From Neorhizobium petrolearium (GTDB lineage: Bacteria; Pseudomonadota; Alphaproteobacteria; Rhizobiales; Rhizobiaceae): a DNA stretch of 64,000 nucleotides. Numbering within the stretch: position 1 is the first letter of the stretch; each line of letters opens with the position of its first letter. The DNA lies in assembly GCF_017873175.1 (NCBI RefSeq), contig NZ_JAGGJW010000010.1, positions 62,001 through 126,000 of the forward strand. The letters run 5' to 3'. The notes beneath the pieces were generated by a model that was not told the origin of the DNA, did no database searches, and was given only the letters and a program-made list of their open reading frames with translations. Both the position numbers and the translations under genes were made by a program. Shown here in pieces: positions 34,686 to 42,702 of this stretch.

Positions 34686-35439
34686 TTGGGCCTCCCGTAT
34701 TCTCTGCGCTCTGGCGTGCAATCCGCTCTGCGGAACCCTTGCCAAGGTAGGCCTCGATCACGGCTTGGTCGTTGCAGACCACCGTCGGCGTGCCCTCCGC
34801 GATCATCTTGCCCTGGGCCAGCACGTAGACATGTTCGCACAGGTTCATCACCGCCTGCATCACGTGTTCGATCATCAGGATGGTGACACCGCTATTACGG
34901 ATCGTGCGGATGACCGGGATGATGTCGCGGATTTCCGAAGGGTTGAGACCCGCGAGCACTTCATCAAGCAGCAGGATCTTCGGTTCGGTGGCGAGCGCAC
35001 GCGCCAACTCCAGCCGCTTACGACCGGCTACCGTCAGGCTCGCGGCGGATTTTTCCAGGTCCTTTTCGAGGCCGACCTGGCGGGCGACTTCACGGGCTTT
35101 TTCGACGGCATCGGAAGGCTTTGCATGCCGAAGATAAGCGCCAACAGTGATGTTTTCATGCACGTTGAGACCCGCAAAGGGCTGCACGATCTGGAATGTG
35201 CGGGCAATACCGGAGATGGCGCGCCTGTGGGGCTGCTCGGTGGTGATGTCCTTGCCGTAAAGCGAGATCGCGCCTTCCGTCGGCTTCAGGAAGCCGGCGA
35301 TGATGGCAAACAGGGTGGTCTTGCCGGCGCCGTTCGGGCCGATCAGACCGGTGATCGAGCCTTCTCTGACGTCCAGCGAGGCATTGTTGACGGCGATGAG
35401 GCCGCCGAAACGCATGGTGGCGTTCTCAACCTTAAGCAT
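34678..35439 (-). CDS. livG: Branched-chain-type ABC transporter ATPase LivG
   Basis: This 253-residue ATPase has Walker A GPNGAGKTT, the LivG-specific GIARTFQIVQPFAGLNVHENI and Walker B ILLLDEVLAGLNP. Its signature region is LTVAGRKRLELARAL, lacking the canonical LSGGQ as is common in LivG. The ATG at 35439 overlaps the livM stop as TGATG. Confidence 0.9.
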   Translation of the reverse strand: MLKVENATMRFGGLIAVNNASLDVREGSITGLIGPNGAGKTTLFAIIAGFLKPTEGAISLYGKDITTEQPHRRAISGIARTFQIVQPFAGLNVHENITVGAYLRHAKPSDAVEKAREVARQVGLEKDLEKSAASLTVAGRKRLELARALATEPKILLLDEVLAGLNPSEIRDIIPVIRTIRNSGVTILMIEHVMQAVMNLCEHVYVLAQGKMIAEGTPTVVCNDQAVIEAYLGKGSAERIARQSAENTGGPNA

Positions 35440-36407
35440 CACGCACCTTCCTTCGAGGAAAAGCGGTCGGCCAGTTTCTTGAGAAGGCCGAGGATACCGC
35501 TGGAGGCAAAGGCAATCACGACGATCAGCACGATGGCGAAGACGATCAGGTCTATGCCGGGTACGCGGCCCGCAAAGCTCTTGGTGATTTCGCCAAGGCC
35601 GTGCAGCGTGAAGGCGCCAATCAGAGGCCCAAGCACCATCCCGCGGCCGCCGACCATCGGTGCAAGCAACGCCTCGATCGAAATCCAGATACCGAAGGCG
35701 ATACCGGCGTCGATATAAAGAAAATATTGGACGTAGAGCACGCCGGCCGCCGCCGTCATGGCGCCGGAAAGGCTGATGGCCTTCAGTTTGACGGTCAGCA
35801 CATCGACGCCGAGCGCCTTGGCCGCGTCCTCGTTCTCGCGTACGGCGACGAGATGTGCGCCGAAGCGGGAATTGACGATCTTCTGTGTGATGACGAGACT
35901 GGCGAACACGAAGGCGAGCGCCAGCAGCATGAAGGTCGGGCGGCTGGAGAACTGCATGTTGGCGAAGCCCGGATCGAGCTTCAGCAGCAGGCCGGCCGCT
36001 CCACCCGTCAGTTCCGAGGCATTGGCGAGCACGCGCAGCAGTTCTGCGAATGCGAGCGTCACCAGTGCGAAATATGATCCGCGAAGGCCTGCACGGAAAC
36101 TAAGGAAACCGACGATCAGGCCAGCCAGCGCGCCGGCGGCAATCGCTGCGACCAGCGAGAGCCAGGCATTCACGCCGAGATGAGTCTGGAGCATCGAGGC
36201 GGTATAAGCGCCGATGCCAAAGAACATCGAATGACCGAAGGAGGTCTGTCCGCCGATGCCGCCGAGCAGGTTCCAGCCCTGCGCGGCAAGCGCGATAATC
36301 AGTACCAGAACGGTGAAGTTGAAGAACGAATTCGACGAGATCACCAGCGGGGTTGCCGCGATAAGCAGGGTGACCAGGATGATGGGAAGATAACCGCGTC
36401 CGATCAT
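35439..36407 (-). CDS. livM: Branched-chain-type ABC transporter permease LivM
   Basis: This 322-residue membrane protein has about 9-10 helices and the LivM motifs AQGWNLLGGIGGQTSFGHSMF, RGSYFALVTLAFAELLR and LLAPMVGGRGMVLGPLIGA. It overlaps livH by 4 bases. It forms the channel with LivH. Confidence 0.9.
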   Translation of the reverse strand: MIGRGYLPIILVTLLIAATPLVISSNSFFNFTVLVLIIALAAQGWNLLGGIGGQTSFGHSMFFGIGAYTASMLQTHLGVNAWLSLVAAIAAGALAGLIVGFLSFRAGLRGSYFALVTLAFAELLRVLANASELTGGAAGLLLKLDPGFANMQFSSRPTFMLLALAFVFASLVITQKIVNSRFGAHLVAVRENEDAAKALGVDVLTVKLKAISLSGAMTAAAGVLYVQYFLYIDAGIAFGIWISIEALLAPMVGGRGMVLGPLIGAFTLHGLGEITKSFAGRVPGIDLIVFAIVLIVVIAFASSGILGLLKKLADRFSSKEGA

Positions 36408-37276
36408 GCTTTGGCTCCGAACAGGCCGGTCGGACGCAGGAGCAGGACCAGAATGAAGATGATGAAGATGCCGATCTGACCGAGGCTTTCCCCGAGCAGC
36501 AAGCCGCTCAGACTCTCCACCATGCCGATGATCAGGCCGCCGGCCATGGCGCCTGGAATGGAGCCCATGCCGCCGAGTACCACGACGGTGAAGGCGATGT
36601 TGACGAAAGCGCCGCCGATGCGCGGATTAACGTAGAAGGTCGGCATCAGCAGGCTTGCCGCAACGGCGAGCGCCGCGCAGCCCAATCCGAAGGTGATGGC
36701 GTAGATATGCCCTACATTGATGCCGACGAGATTGGCGCCGAGCTTTTCACGCGCCACGGCGCGGATTGCCTTGCCGGTGTCCGTGCGGCTCATCAGCAGC
36801 CAGAACAGGATTGCCACCACCAGCGAACCGGCTGCACCGACGAGGCGGGCACTCGACAGTAGAAACGGGCCGGCCTCGACGATCGCAAACGAGAAATCCG
36901 AGGGGATCGAGCGGGTATCCGAGCCAAATCCGGCCAGCAACGCGTTTTCGATCAGGATGGAAATGCCAAGCGTGATGAGCAGGATATTGCCATCGTCACC
37001 ATGCGCTGCCGGGCCGATAACGAAGCGCTGCACCACATAACCAAGAACGAAGAATGCAGGCGTGACGATCGGGATCGTCCAGTATGTATCGATTCCGAAA
37101 GCGGCATTCAGGCCCCAGACGGCGAACATGGCAGCCGCGAGCGTTGCTCCATGCGCAAAATTGATGATGTGAAGCACACCGTAGACCAGTGTCAGACCAA
37201 GGGCGACCAGCGCATAGATCGCGCCGGTCAAAAGCCCGTTGATCATCGCTTCGATGATGATGGTAGGAGAAAACAT
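36404..37276 (-). CDS. livH: Branched-chain-type ABC transporter permease LivH
   Basis: This 290-residue membrane protein starts with the LivH pattern MINGLLTGAIYALVALGLTLVYGVLHIINFAHG (in parts). It carries RAVAREKLGANLVGINVGHIYAITF and VLGGMGSIPGAMAGGLIIG. It lies 76 bases after the binding-protein gene and pairs with LivM. Confidence 0.9.
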   Translation of the reverse strand: MFSPTIIIEAMINGLLTGAIYALVALGLTLVYGVLHIINFAHGATLAAAMFAVWGLNAAFGIDTYWTIPIVTPAFFVLGYVVQRFVIGPAAHGDDGNILLITLGISILIENALLAGFGSDTRSIPSDFSFAIVEAGPFLLSSARLVGAAGSLVVAILFWLLMSRTDTGKAIRAVAREKLGANLVGINVGHIYAITFGLGCAALAVAASLLMPTFYVNPRIGGAFVNIAFTVVVLGGMGSIPGAMAGGLIIGMVESLSGLLLGESLGQIGIFIIFILVLLLRPTGLFGAKA

Positions 37277-37352
37277 GCTCTATCCCGCGTCATTCGGCCG
37301 GCAATCGCCCGCGCCCGCGTAACGGCAGGCCCGGGCATCGACTGGATGGCGA

Positions 37353-38576
37353 TCAGCCGTTGGCCGGGAACTTCGGCTTGGCGTTCGCGAAGGTTTCCGG
37401 GAAGACGACCTTGATGTCACCGCCCTGAACCTGGGTCGAAACCGGAGCTGCGCCCATGTTCTGGCCGTTTTCGAACTTGGTTGCGCCGTAAGGCATCAGG
37501 TGGCCGGCAAAGGTCGAGGTGCCGAGTGCCTCGATGATCTTCTTGCGGTCGCCCGAAGCGGCACGCTCGATCGCATCGGCAAGGAGGCCGACGCATGAAT
37601 AGTTGAGCGGGACGTTGTAGTTGTAGATCTTGCCGGCGGCTTCCACACGCTTCTGCAGTGCGACGGCCTTTTCGTTGCGCGGGTCGTGCCAGTGGTTGCA
37701 GTCCATGACGTTTTCGGCTGCTTCCGGGAACTCCTTGACGAAGCGGCGGTTGGAGGCCGCGCCGTTCAGCACGCTGTAGACTCCCTTCGGGCGAACGCGC
37801 TGCTGTTGCATGGTGCGGGCCAGAAGCACGGTCTCACCATAATAGGTGCTCGGGATGACGAGATCGGGGTTGAGCGAACGCAGGCGCAGGACGACGTTGG
37901 AAAGATCGCGCGAAGGGGTCGGAACAGCGATCAGTTCGAGGATTTCGAAACCGTATTTCGGCAGTTCGGCAGCCATCAGCTTGGCGAGACCCGAGCCGAA
38001 CAGGCCGTCTTCGTGCACGAGGGCGACGGTCTTGGCTGCCTTGCCGGAAGCCTCGTTGATCTTGACGAGGTTCTGGATCGCGGCGCCCGTGCAAAGCGAG
38101 AAGCCCGGTGCGAAGCGGAACGTGTTCTTCAGGCCGCGCTGGATGATCTGATCGGTCACGCCGACATCGACGATATAGGGCAGGTCGTAGCGAGCAGCAG
38201 CCTGCGAACCGGCAAGGCAGATCGGGCTGGCGAAACCGCCGATTATCGCCGAAACGCCGGCTTCCTGCATGCGCTCGACTTCCTGCGTGCCGGCTTCCGG
38301 CGTGGAGCGCGCATCACCGAAGACCATTTCGATCTTGGCGCCGCCGAGCGACTTGATACCGCCGGCCTTGTTGATGTCCTCGATGGCGAGTTCGGCGCCC
38401 ATGCGGCCGTATTCACCATCCTGAGCCAATGCACCGGTGACCGGCTGCAGAATGCCGACCTTTATCGGTGAGGGTTCGGCACCACGGACGATTGCCGGGG
38501 CTGCCATGGTTGCGAGGGCGGCTGCGCCACCCTTCAGGGCTGTTCTGCGGTTCAATGTCGTATCGATAAATTTCAT
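37353..38576 (-). CDS. Branched-chain-type ABC substrate-binding protein
   Basis: This 407-residue periplasmic protein is of the LivK/Peripla_BP_6 family with a twin-arginine leader (RRTALKGGAAALATMAAPAIV). It contains KVGILQPVTGALAQDGEYGRMGAELAIEDINKAGG (in parts) and VERMQEAGVSAIIGGFASP. Family members bind amino acids, amides, urea and aromatic acids. It follows the HutC-type regulator with an ATGA overlap. Its ligand is presumably the pathway substrate. Confidence 0.88.
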   Translation of the reverse strand: MKFIDTTLNRRTALKGGAAALATMAAPAIVRGAEPSPIKVGILQPVTGALAQDGEYGRMGAELAIEDINKAGGIKSLGGAKIEMVFGDARSTPEAGTQEVERMQEAGVSAIIGGFASPICLAGSQAAARYDLPYIVDVGVTDQIIQRGLKNTFRFAPGFSLCTGAAIQNLVKINEASGKAAKTVALVHEDGLFGSGLAKLMAAELPKYGFEILELIAVPTPSRDLSNVVLRLRSLNPDLVIPSTYYGETVLLARTMQQQRVRPKGVYSVLNGAASNRRFVKEFPEAAENVMDCNHWHDPRNEKAVALQKRVEAAGKIYNYNVPLNYSCVGLLADAIERAASGDRKKIIEALGTSTFAGHLMPYGATKFENGQNMGAAPVSTQVQGGDIKVVFPETFANAKPKFPANG

Positions 38577-39418
38577 GGTTTTGTTCTCCTCTGAGGGGGC
38601 GGCCGCTTCGTGCGGGTATTCTTCTTGTTTTCGTTGTTCTGTTCCGATGCGCGCACGGCATCGGCAGGTGTCCAGCGCCGGGCGCCATCGGCTCCGGTGC
38701 GTTCGAGATCCATATGGAAAGAGTAGCGATCCGGCCGGTAGAGCGCCTGAAGGTGCTCGATGCCGCGGCCGGAAGGCTCGAAGACGACACGCGTCATCGA
38801 CAGAAGTGCCGCGCCGATATCGAGGTCAAGCGCGCCGGCCGCTTCCGGCCCGGCCAGCGTCGCGCCGATCACCTGTGTCGCCCGCTCGGCGACGAGGCCG
38901 GAGCGTTCCAGCAGTTCCAGCAGTGGCGTCGAGGCGAGATCGGCTTCCGAATAGGACATGCCGATCCGCTCCGGCACGTGGGTGACGAGATAGGAAAACG
39001 GCTGGCCATCGATGAGGCGGACACGAACGGACCGCTGCAGCCGTTCGCCGGGATCGAGCCGTAGCTCTTCCGCCATAGCCGGCGTCGCGTTGACATAGGC
39101 AAACGAAATCAGCCGTACGCCCGTCTTGCGGCCCATTTCGACGAGGTGGGTTAGCACGTTCGAGAAGTCTGCGACGACCGGCATGCTGGTCTTGCCCCCG
39201 CTGACGAAGGTGCCGGACCCTGGCCGCCGTTCGATCATGCCGTCGCTGGCGAGCTTGTCGAGCGCGCGCCGCACGGTGACGCGTGAAACACCATGTTCCT
39301 GCGCCAGCGCCGGCTCGCTCGGCAGGCGCTCGTCGAGCGCCACTTCTCCGCGCAGGATTTGTTCCCGCAGCAAGAGGTAGAGTCGTCTCGCCTTCAGAGG
39401 TTCCATGGTCGAAGACAT
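38573..39418 (-). CDS. GntR family regulator, HutC/UTRA subfamily
   Basis: This 281-residue regulator has an N-terminal winged helix (LPSEPALAQEHGVSRVTVRRALDKL, in parts) and a UTRA ligand domain in the C-terminal half (LQRSVRVRLIDGQPFSYLVTHVPE). The start at 39418 (MSSTMEP) gives family length; the upstream extension is AT-rich leader. It is the first gene of the long leftward operon and lies just below three regularly spaced TGTCTT/AAGACA half-sites at 39434-39463. Autoregulation with release by an imported ligand is likely. Confidence 0.87.
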   Translation of the reverse strand: MSSTMEPLKARRLYLLLREQILRGEVALDERLPSEPALAQEHGVSRVTVRRALDKLASDGMIERRPGSGTFVSGGKTSMPVVADFSNVLTHLVEMGRKTGVRLISFAYVNATPAMAEELRLDPGERLQRSVRVRLIDGQPFSYLVTHVPERIGMSYSEADLASTPLLELLERSGLVAERATQVIGATLAGPEAAGALDLDIGAALLSMTRVVFEPSGRGIEHLQALYRPDRYSFHMDLERTGADGARRWTPADAVRASEQNNENKKNTRTKRPPPQRRTKP

Positions 39419-39433
39419 TGTAGCGTTCCCGAT

Positions 39434-39463
39434 TGTCTTTTTTATAAGACATTTAGTTGTCTT
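39434..39463. promoter_or_regulatory. Triple half-site operator upstream of the HutC-type regulator
   Basis: TGTCTT (39434-39439), AAGACA (39446-39451) and TGTCTT (39458-39463) are spaced by exactly 6 bases, making two overlapping inverted repeats with a 12-bp period. They lie 16-45 bases upstream of the regulator start. On the leftward strand a TTGACA is found further upstream (within 39478-39495). This is a good operator candidate for the adjacent GntR/HutC protein. Confidence 0.6.
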
Positions 39464-39502
39464 ATTGAGAATACAGATTTGATGCCGTGTCAATCGTCTT
39501 CA

Positions 39503-40474
39503 TTAAAGAATGCGGCTGAGATCCGGATATATTAGTAGGGGCCGGCCGATCGCGACGAAATCGGCCTTGCCGGTCGACAGGATGGCCTCGACGTCGGCTA
39601 GGTTGTTGATGCCTCCCACAGCGATCACCGGAATGGAAAGAGCGCTGCGGATGATCTCGGCGCAGGCGAGGGATTCGACCAGTGGCATTGTCTGCGCAGC
39701 CGGTGGCACAAGGCCGCCGGCGGAAACATGCACGGCATCGAGCCCGTGGCCGGCAAGGTAAGACAGCGCCCGTGCCGCCATCTCGGGCGTCAGGCCACTG
39801 TCTGCATTGTCGCTGGCGCTGATGCGCATGGTGACGACCGGTTGCGGCCCGAGTTCGTCCCGGACGGCACGGATGATGCGGGCAGGCAGTACAGCGCGGC
39901 GGTCTTCATCTCCGCCGTATTCGTCGTCACGGCGATTGCTGAGCGGCGACAGGAACTGGTGTAGAAGATAGCCGTGTGCGGCATGCAACTCGACACCTGC
40001 AAAGCCGCTGTCGATGGCTCGACGTGCGGCGATGCGAAAGTCGGCGATCAGCTTTTCGATGTCGGCTTCCGTCATCGCCTGCGGCATGCCGTAGCGCTCG
40101 TCATAGGCGACCGCGCTCGGTGCCAGCAGCGGCCCGCCGCCATAGGGCCGGGACTTGCGACCGCCATGGCTGAGTTGCACCAGCGCCGAGGCGCCCTCCG
40201 CCTTTACCGCCGCTGCGATCCTTGAAAGAGCAAGCGCGTGGGCTTCGGAGAAAATGCCGATATCGTCGCCCATCAGCCGGCCCTCCGGCGAAATCGCCGT
40301 CGATTCCAGGATGACCAGGCCGACACCGCCGCGGGCGCGGCGCGCATAATGGTTGACGTGATAACCGGTCGCGAAGCCTTCCGCCGTGCCTTCGTACCGC
40401 TGCATCGGCGGCATGACGATGCGATTTGCCAATGTCAGGGAACCGATGCGACCGGGCGAGAAGGCGAGCGTCAC
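39503..40474 (-). CDS. Old yellow enzyme family NADH:flavin oxidoreductase
   Basis: This 323-residue FMN TIM barrel is of the OYE/YqjM class: RIVMPPMQRYEG, ALVQLSHGGRKS, GVELHAAHGYLLHQFLSPLSNRRDDEYGG and IPVIAVGGINN. OYEs reduce C=C bonds conjugated to carbonyls, including maleimides and alkylated enones. GTG 40474 is the likely start, two bases after leuD; the longer frame is antisense-like leader. The C-terminus is about 15 residues shorter than YqjM. It ends just before the regulator promoter and is co-transcribed with leuC/leuD. Confidence 0.85.
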   Translation of the reverse strand: MTLAFSPGRIGSLTLANRIVMPPMQRYEGTAEGFATGYHVNHYARRARGGVGLVILESTAISPEGRLMGDDIGIFSEAHALALSRIAAAVKAEGASALVQLSHGGRKSRPYGGGPLLAPSAVAYDERYGMPQAMTEADIEKLIADFRIAARRAIDSGFAGVELHAAHGYLLHQFLSPLSNRRDDEYGGDEDRRAVLPARIIRAVRDELGPQPVVTMRISASDNADSGLTPEMAARALSYLAGHGLDAVHVSAGGLVPPAAQTMPLVESLACAEIIRSALSIPVIAVGGINNLADVEAILSTGKADFVAIGRPLLIYPDLSRIL

Positions 40475-40476
40475 GA

Positions 40477-41112
40477 TCAGGCCTCCGGTTTCGCGGTGGT
40501 CGGCCGGTTCGGCTGCATCCAGGGTCGCCTCTCGCGGTCCGCGGCGGCAAAGGCGGCGATTGCTTCGGAATGGCTGCGGGTCAGGTCGATATCGTCCCAG
40601 CCGTTCAGGAGCTTGGTGCGCCAGACCGGATCGACGGTAAAAGGCACGACGAGATTGGCACAACGGATCGTCAGCGCTTCGAGATCGACGGTCGCCGTGT
40701 CGGCACCATCCTGCAGGCCGGCCAGCAGCGCCTCGCAATCCTCTTCGCTGATCACCGCTGGCAGAAGACCGTTATTGACCGCGTTGGAGGCGAAGATGTC
40801 ACCGTAGGACGGGGCGATGACGCAGCTGACCCCATAATCCACCAGCGCATAAACGGCAGCTTCGCGGGAGGAACCGCTGCCAAAATTGCGGCGGCTGACT
40901 AGGATCTGCGCTCCTTGACGAATGGTATCGTTGAGCGGGCAATCGGTCTTCGGCTCGCCGTTCTCGTCGAAACGCAGGTCATAGAGCAGGAAGCCGCCAT
41001 AGCCATCGGCGCGCGAGCGTTTCATGAAACGGGCCGGGATCAACTGGTCGGTATCGACATTCGATTGGGGCAGGGGGCAGGCGATGGCATCCAGAGTCTT
41101 GAACGGCTTCAT
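40477..41112 (-). CDS. leuD: LeuD-like small subunit of an aconitase-family dehydratase
   Basis: This 211-residue swivel subunit has the LeuD motifs NVDTDQLIPARFMKR, GAQILVSRRNFGSGSSREAAVYAL and GVSCVIAPSYGDIFASNAVNNGLLPA. With LeuC it hydrates or dehydrates an isopropylmalate-, methylmalate- or dimethylmaleate-type substrate. The catabolic surroundings and absence of leuA or leuB argue for a specialised role rather than leucine synthesis. Confidence 0.88.
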   Translation of the reverse strand: MKPFKTLDAIACPLPQSNVDTDQLIPARFMKRSRADGYGGFLLYDLRFDENGEPKTDCPLNDTIRQGAQILVSRRNFGSGSSREAAVYALVDYGVSCVIAPSYGDIFASNAVNNGLLPAVISEEDCEALLAGLQDGADTATVDLEALTIRCANLVVPFTVDPVWRTKLLNGWDDIDLTRSHSEAIAAFAAADRERRPWMQPNRPTTAKPEA

Positions 41113-41125
41113 GGCGCTCCCCCCC

Positions 41126-42562
41126 TCAGTTTCCGGCCGAAACCGGTTCGCGCATCAACTGGCGCATGTCTGTCAGGTGACCGGTGACTGCGGCAGCCGC
41201 GACCATGGCCGGTGACATGAGGTGCGTGCGCGAGCCCGGCCCCTGCCGGCCGCGGAAATTGCGGTTGGTGGTGGAGGCGCAGCGTTCGCCCGGCGGCACG
41301 AGATCGCCATTCATGCCCACGCACATGGAACAGCCCGCATCAACCCATTCCAGGCCGGCGTCGCGGATAATGCGGTCCAATCCTTCTTCTTCGGCTTGCT
41401 TCTTCACCAGCATCGAACCCGGCGAAACAAGGCCCGGTACCTTGGCTTTGCGGCCGGCGAGAATTGCGGCGGCTGCGCGGATATCCTCGATGCGGCTGTT
41501 GGTGCAGGAGCCGATGAAAACCCGGTCGATACGAATATCAGTGAGGCTCTGGCCGGGCCTGATGTCCATGTAATCCAGCGCATCGCGAACCTGAGCGGCG
41601 CGGGCAGGATCGGCAATCTGTTCCGGGTCCGGCACGGTTGCGGTAATAGGCGATGCATCTTCCGGCGTGATGCCCCAAGTGACGACGGGGGCGATCTCGG
41701 TGGCATCAAACAGGACTTCGCGGTCGAAAACGGCATCCGGATCGCTGGCCAACGCCAGCCAATCCTTCGCAGCGGCCTCGAAAGCCTCGCCCTGTGGTGC
41801 AAATGGCCGGCCGCGAAGATAGTCGACGGTCGTCTGGTCGGGGGCGACCATACCGCAACGGCCACCGGCCTCGATGGAAAGATTGCAGAGCGTCAATCGG
41901 CCTTCCATGGAAAGACCACGGATCGCCGAGCCAGCATATTCGATCGCATGACCGGCCGCGCCGTCCGCGCCGATCTTGGCGATGATCGACAGTGCGATAT
42001 CCTTGGCCGTGACACCCGGCGCCAACGTGCCATCGACGGTCACGCGCATCCGCTTCGGCTTCTTCTGCCAGAGTGTTTGTGTCATCAGCACATGCGCGAC
42101 TTCCGAAGCGCCGATGCCGAAGGCGATGGCCCCGAAAGCGCCGTGGGTAGCGGTGTGGCTATCGCCGCAGACCATGGTGAGGCCTGGCAAGGTAAGCCCC
42201 TGTTCCGGGCCGACAACATGCACGATGCCCTGTCCGGGGTCGTCGAGATCGAAGAGGCGCAACCCATGGCGTTCGCTATTGCCGCGCAGCTGCTCGATCA
42301 TGCCCCGGATAGCCGGATCGATCTTGCTTAGATCCCGAGTGCGGGTTGGGACATAATGGTCCTCGATGCCGAAGGTCAGGTCCGGACGAGTGACCTCCGC
42401 ATCACGGTCCTTCAGCTTGTTGAACGCGTGGAACGAGCCTTCATGCAGGAAGTGCCGGTCGATCCACAGAAGACATTGGCCGTCCTCGCGCCTGACGACC
42501 ACATGCGCGTCGAAAACCTTGTCGAAAAGCGTTTTGCCGCCTCCAGCATCGATGCCTGGCAC
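41126..42562 (-). CDS. leuC: LeuC-like large subunit of an aconitase-family dehydratase
   Basis: This 478-residue 4Fe-4S hydro-lyase subunit has cluster cysteines C353 (IGSCTNSR), C411 and C414 (GCSMC), and VCGDSHTATHGAFGAIAFGIG. GTG 42562 is chosen as start because GGAAGGAGGG precedes it. The family includes isopropylmalate isomerase, homoaconitase, citramalate isomerase and 2,3-dimethylmaleate hydratase. It is the first gene of the leuC-leuD-OYE operon and is divergent from the flavoprotein at 42703. Confidence 0.88.
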   Translation of the reverse strand: MPGIDAGGGKTLFDKVFDAHVVVRREDGQCLLWIDRHFLHEGSFHAFNKLKDRDAEVTRPDLTFGIEDHYVPTRTRDLSKIDPAIRGMIEQLRGNSERHGLRLFDLDDPGQGIVHVVGPEQGLTLPGLTMVCGDSHTATHGAFGAIAFGIGASEVAHVLMTQTLWQKKPKRMRVTVDGTLAPGVTAKDIALSIIAKIGADGAAGHAIEYAGSAIRGLSMEGRLTLCNLSIEAGGRCGMVAPDQTTVDYLRGRPFAPQGEAFEAAAKDWLALASDPDAVFDREVLFDATEIAPVVTWGITPEDASPITATVPDPEQIADPARAAQVRDALDYMDIRPGQSLTDIRIDRVFIGSCTNSRIEDIRAAAAILAGRKAKVPGLVSPGSMLVKKQAEEEGLDRIIRDAGLEWVDAGCSMCVGMNGDLVPPGERCASTTNRNFRGRQGPGSRTHLMSPAMVAAAAVTGHLTDMRQLMREPVSAGN

Positions 42563-42662
42563 GATGCCCTCCTTCCGTTCCCTTTTTCCAAATCTAGGCA
42601 CGGGCGATCGCGAAAATCAAATGTTGTTTTAAAAATAATACAGATTATTGTCCTCCAAAAAT

Positions 42663-42676
42663 GACAGATAGCTGTC
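42663..42676. promoter_or_regulatory. Inverted repeat GACAG-N4-CTGTC in a divergent promoter
   Basis: GACAG-ATAG-CTGTC is a perfect inverted repeat 27 bases upstream of the flavoprotein start (42703), in the 140-base region shared with leuC. An AT-rich stretch with many TTATT/AATAAT words lies beside it. It is an operator candidate with no known binding protein. The half-site is related to the TGTCTT arms at 39434. Confidence 0.4.
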
Positions 42677-42702
42677 TGCAATGCGGGAACGGAGAGACGA
42701 GA

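Noticed and set aside
40477-42562. Leucine biosynthesis leuCD
   Set aside because: No leuA or leuB is nearby, and the genes are co-directional with an OYE and divergent from a flavoprotein in a catabolic block. I keep the names only as family labels.
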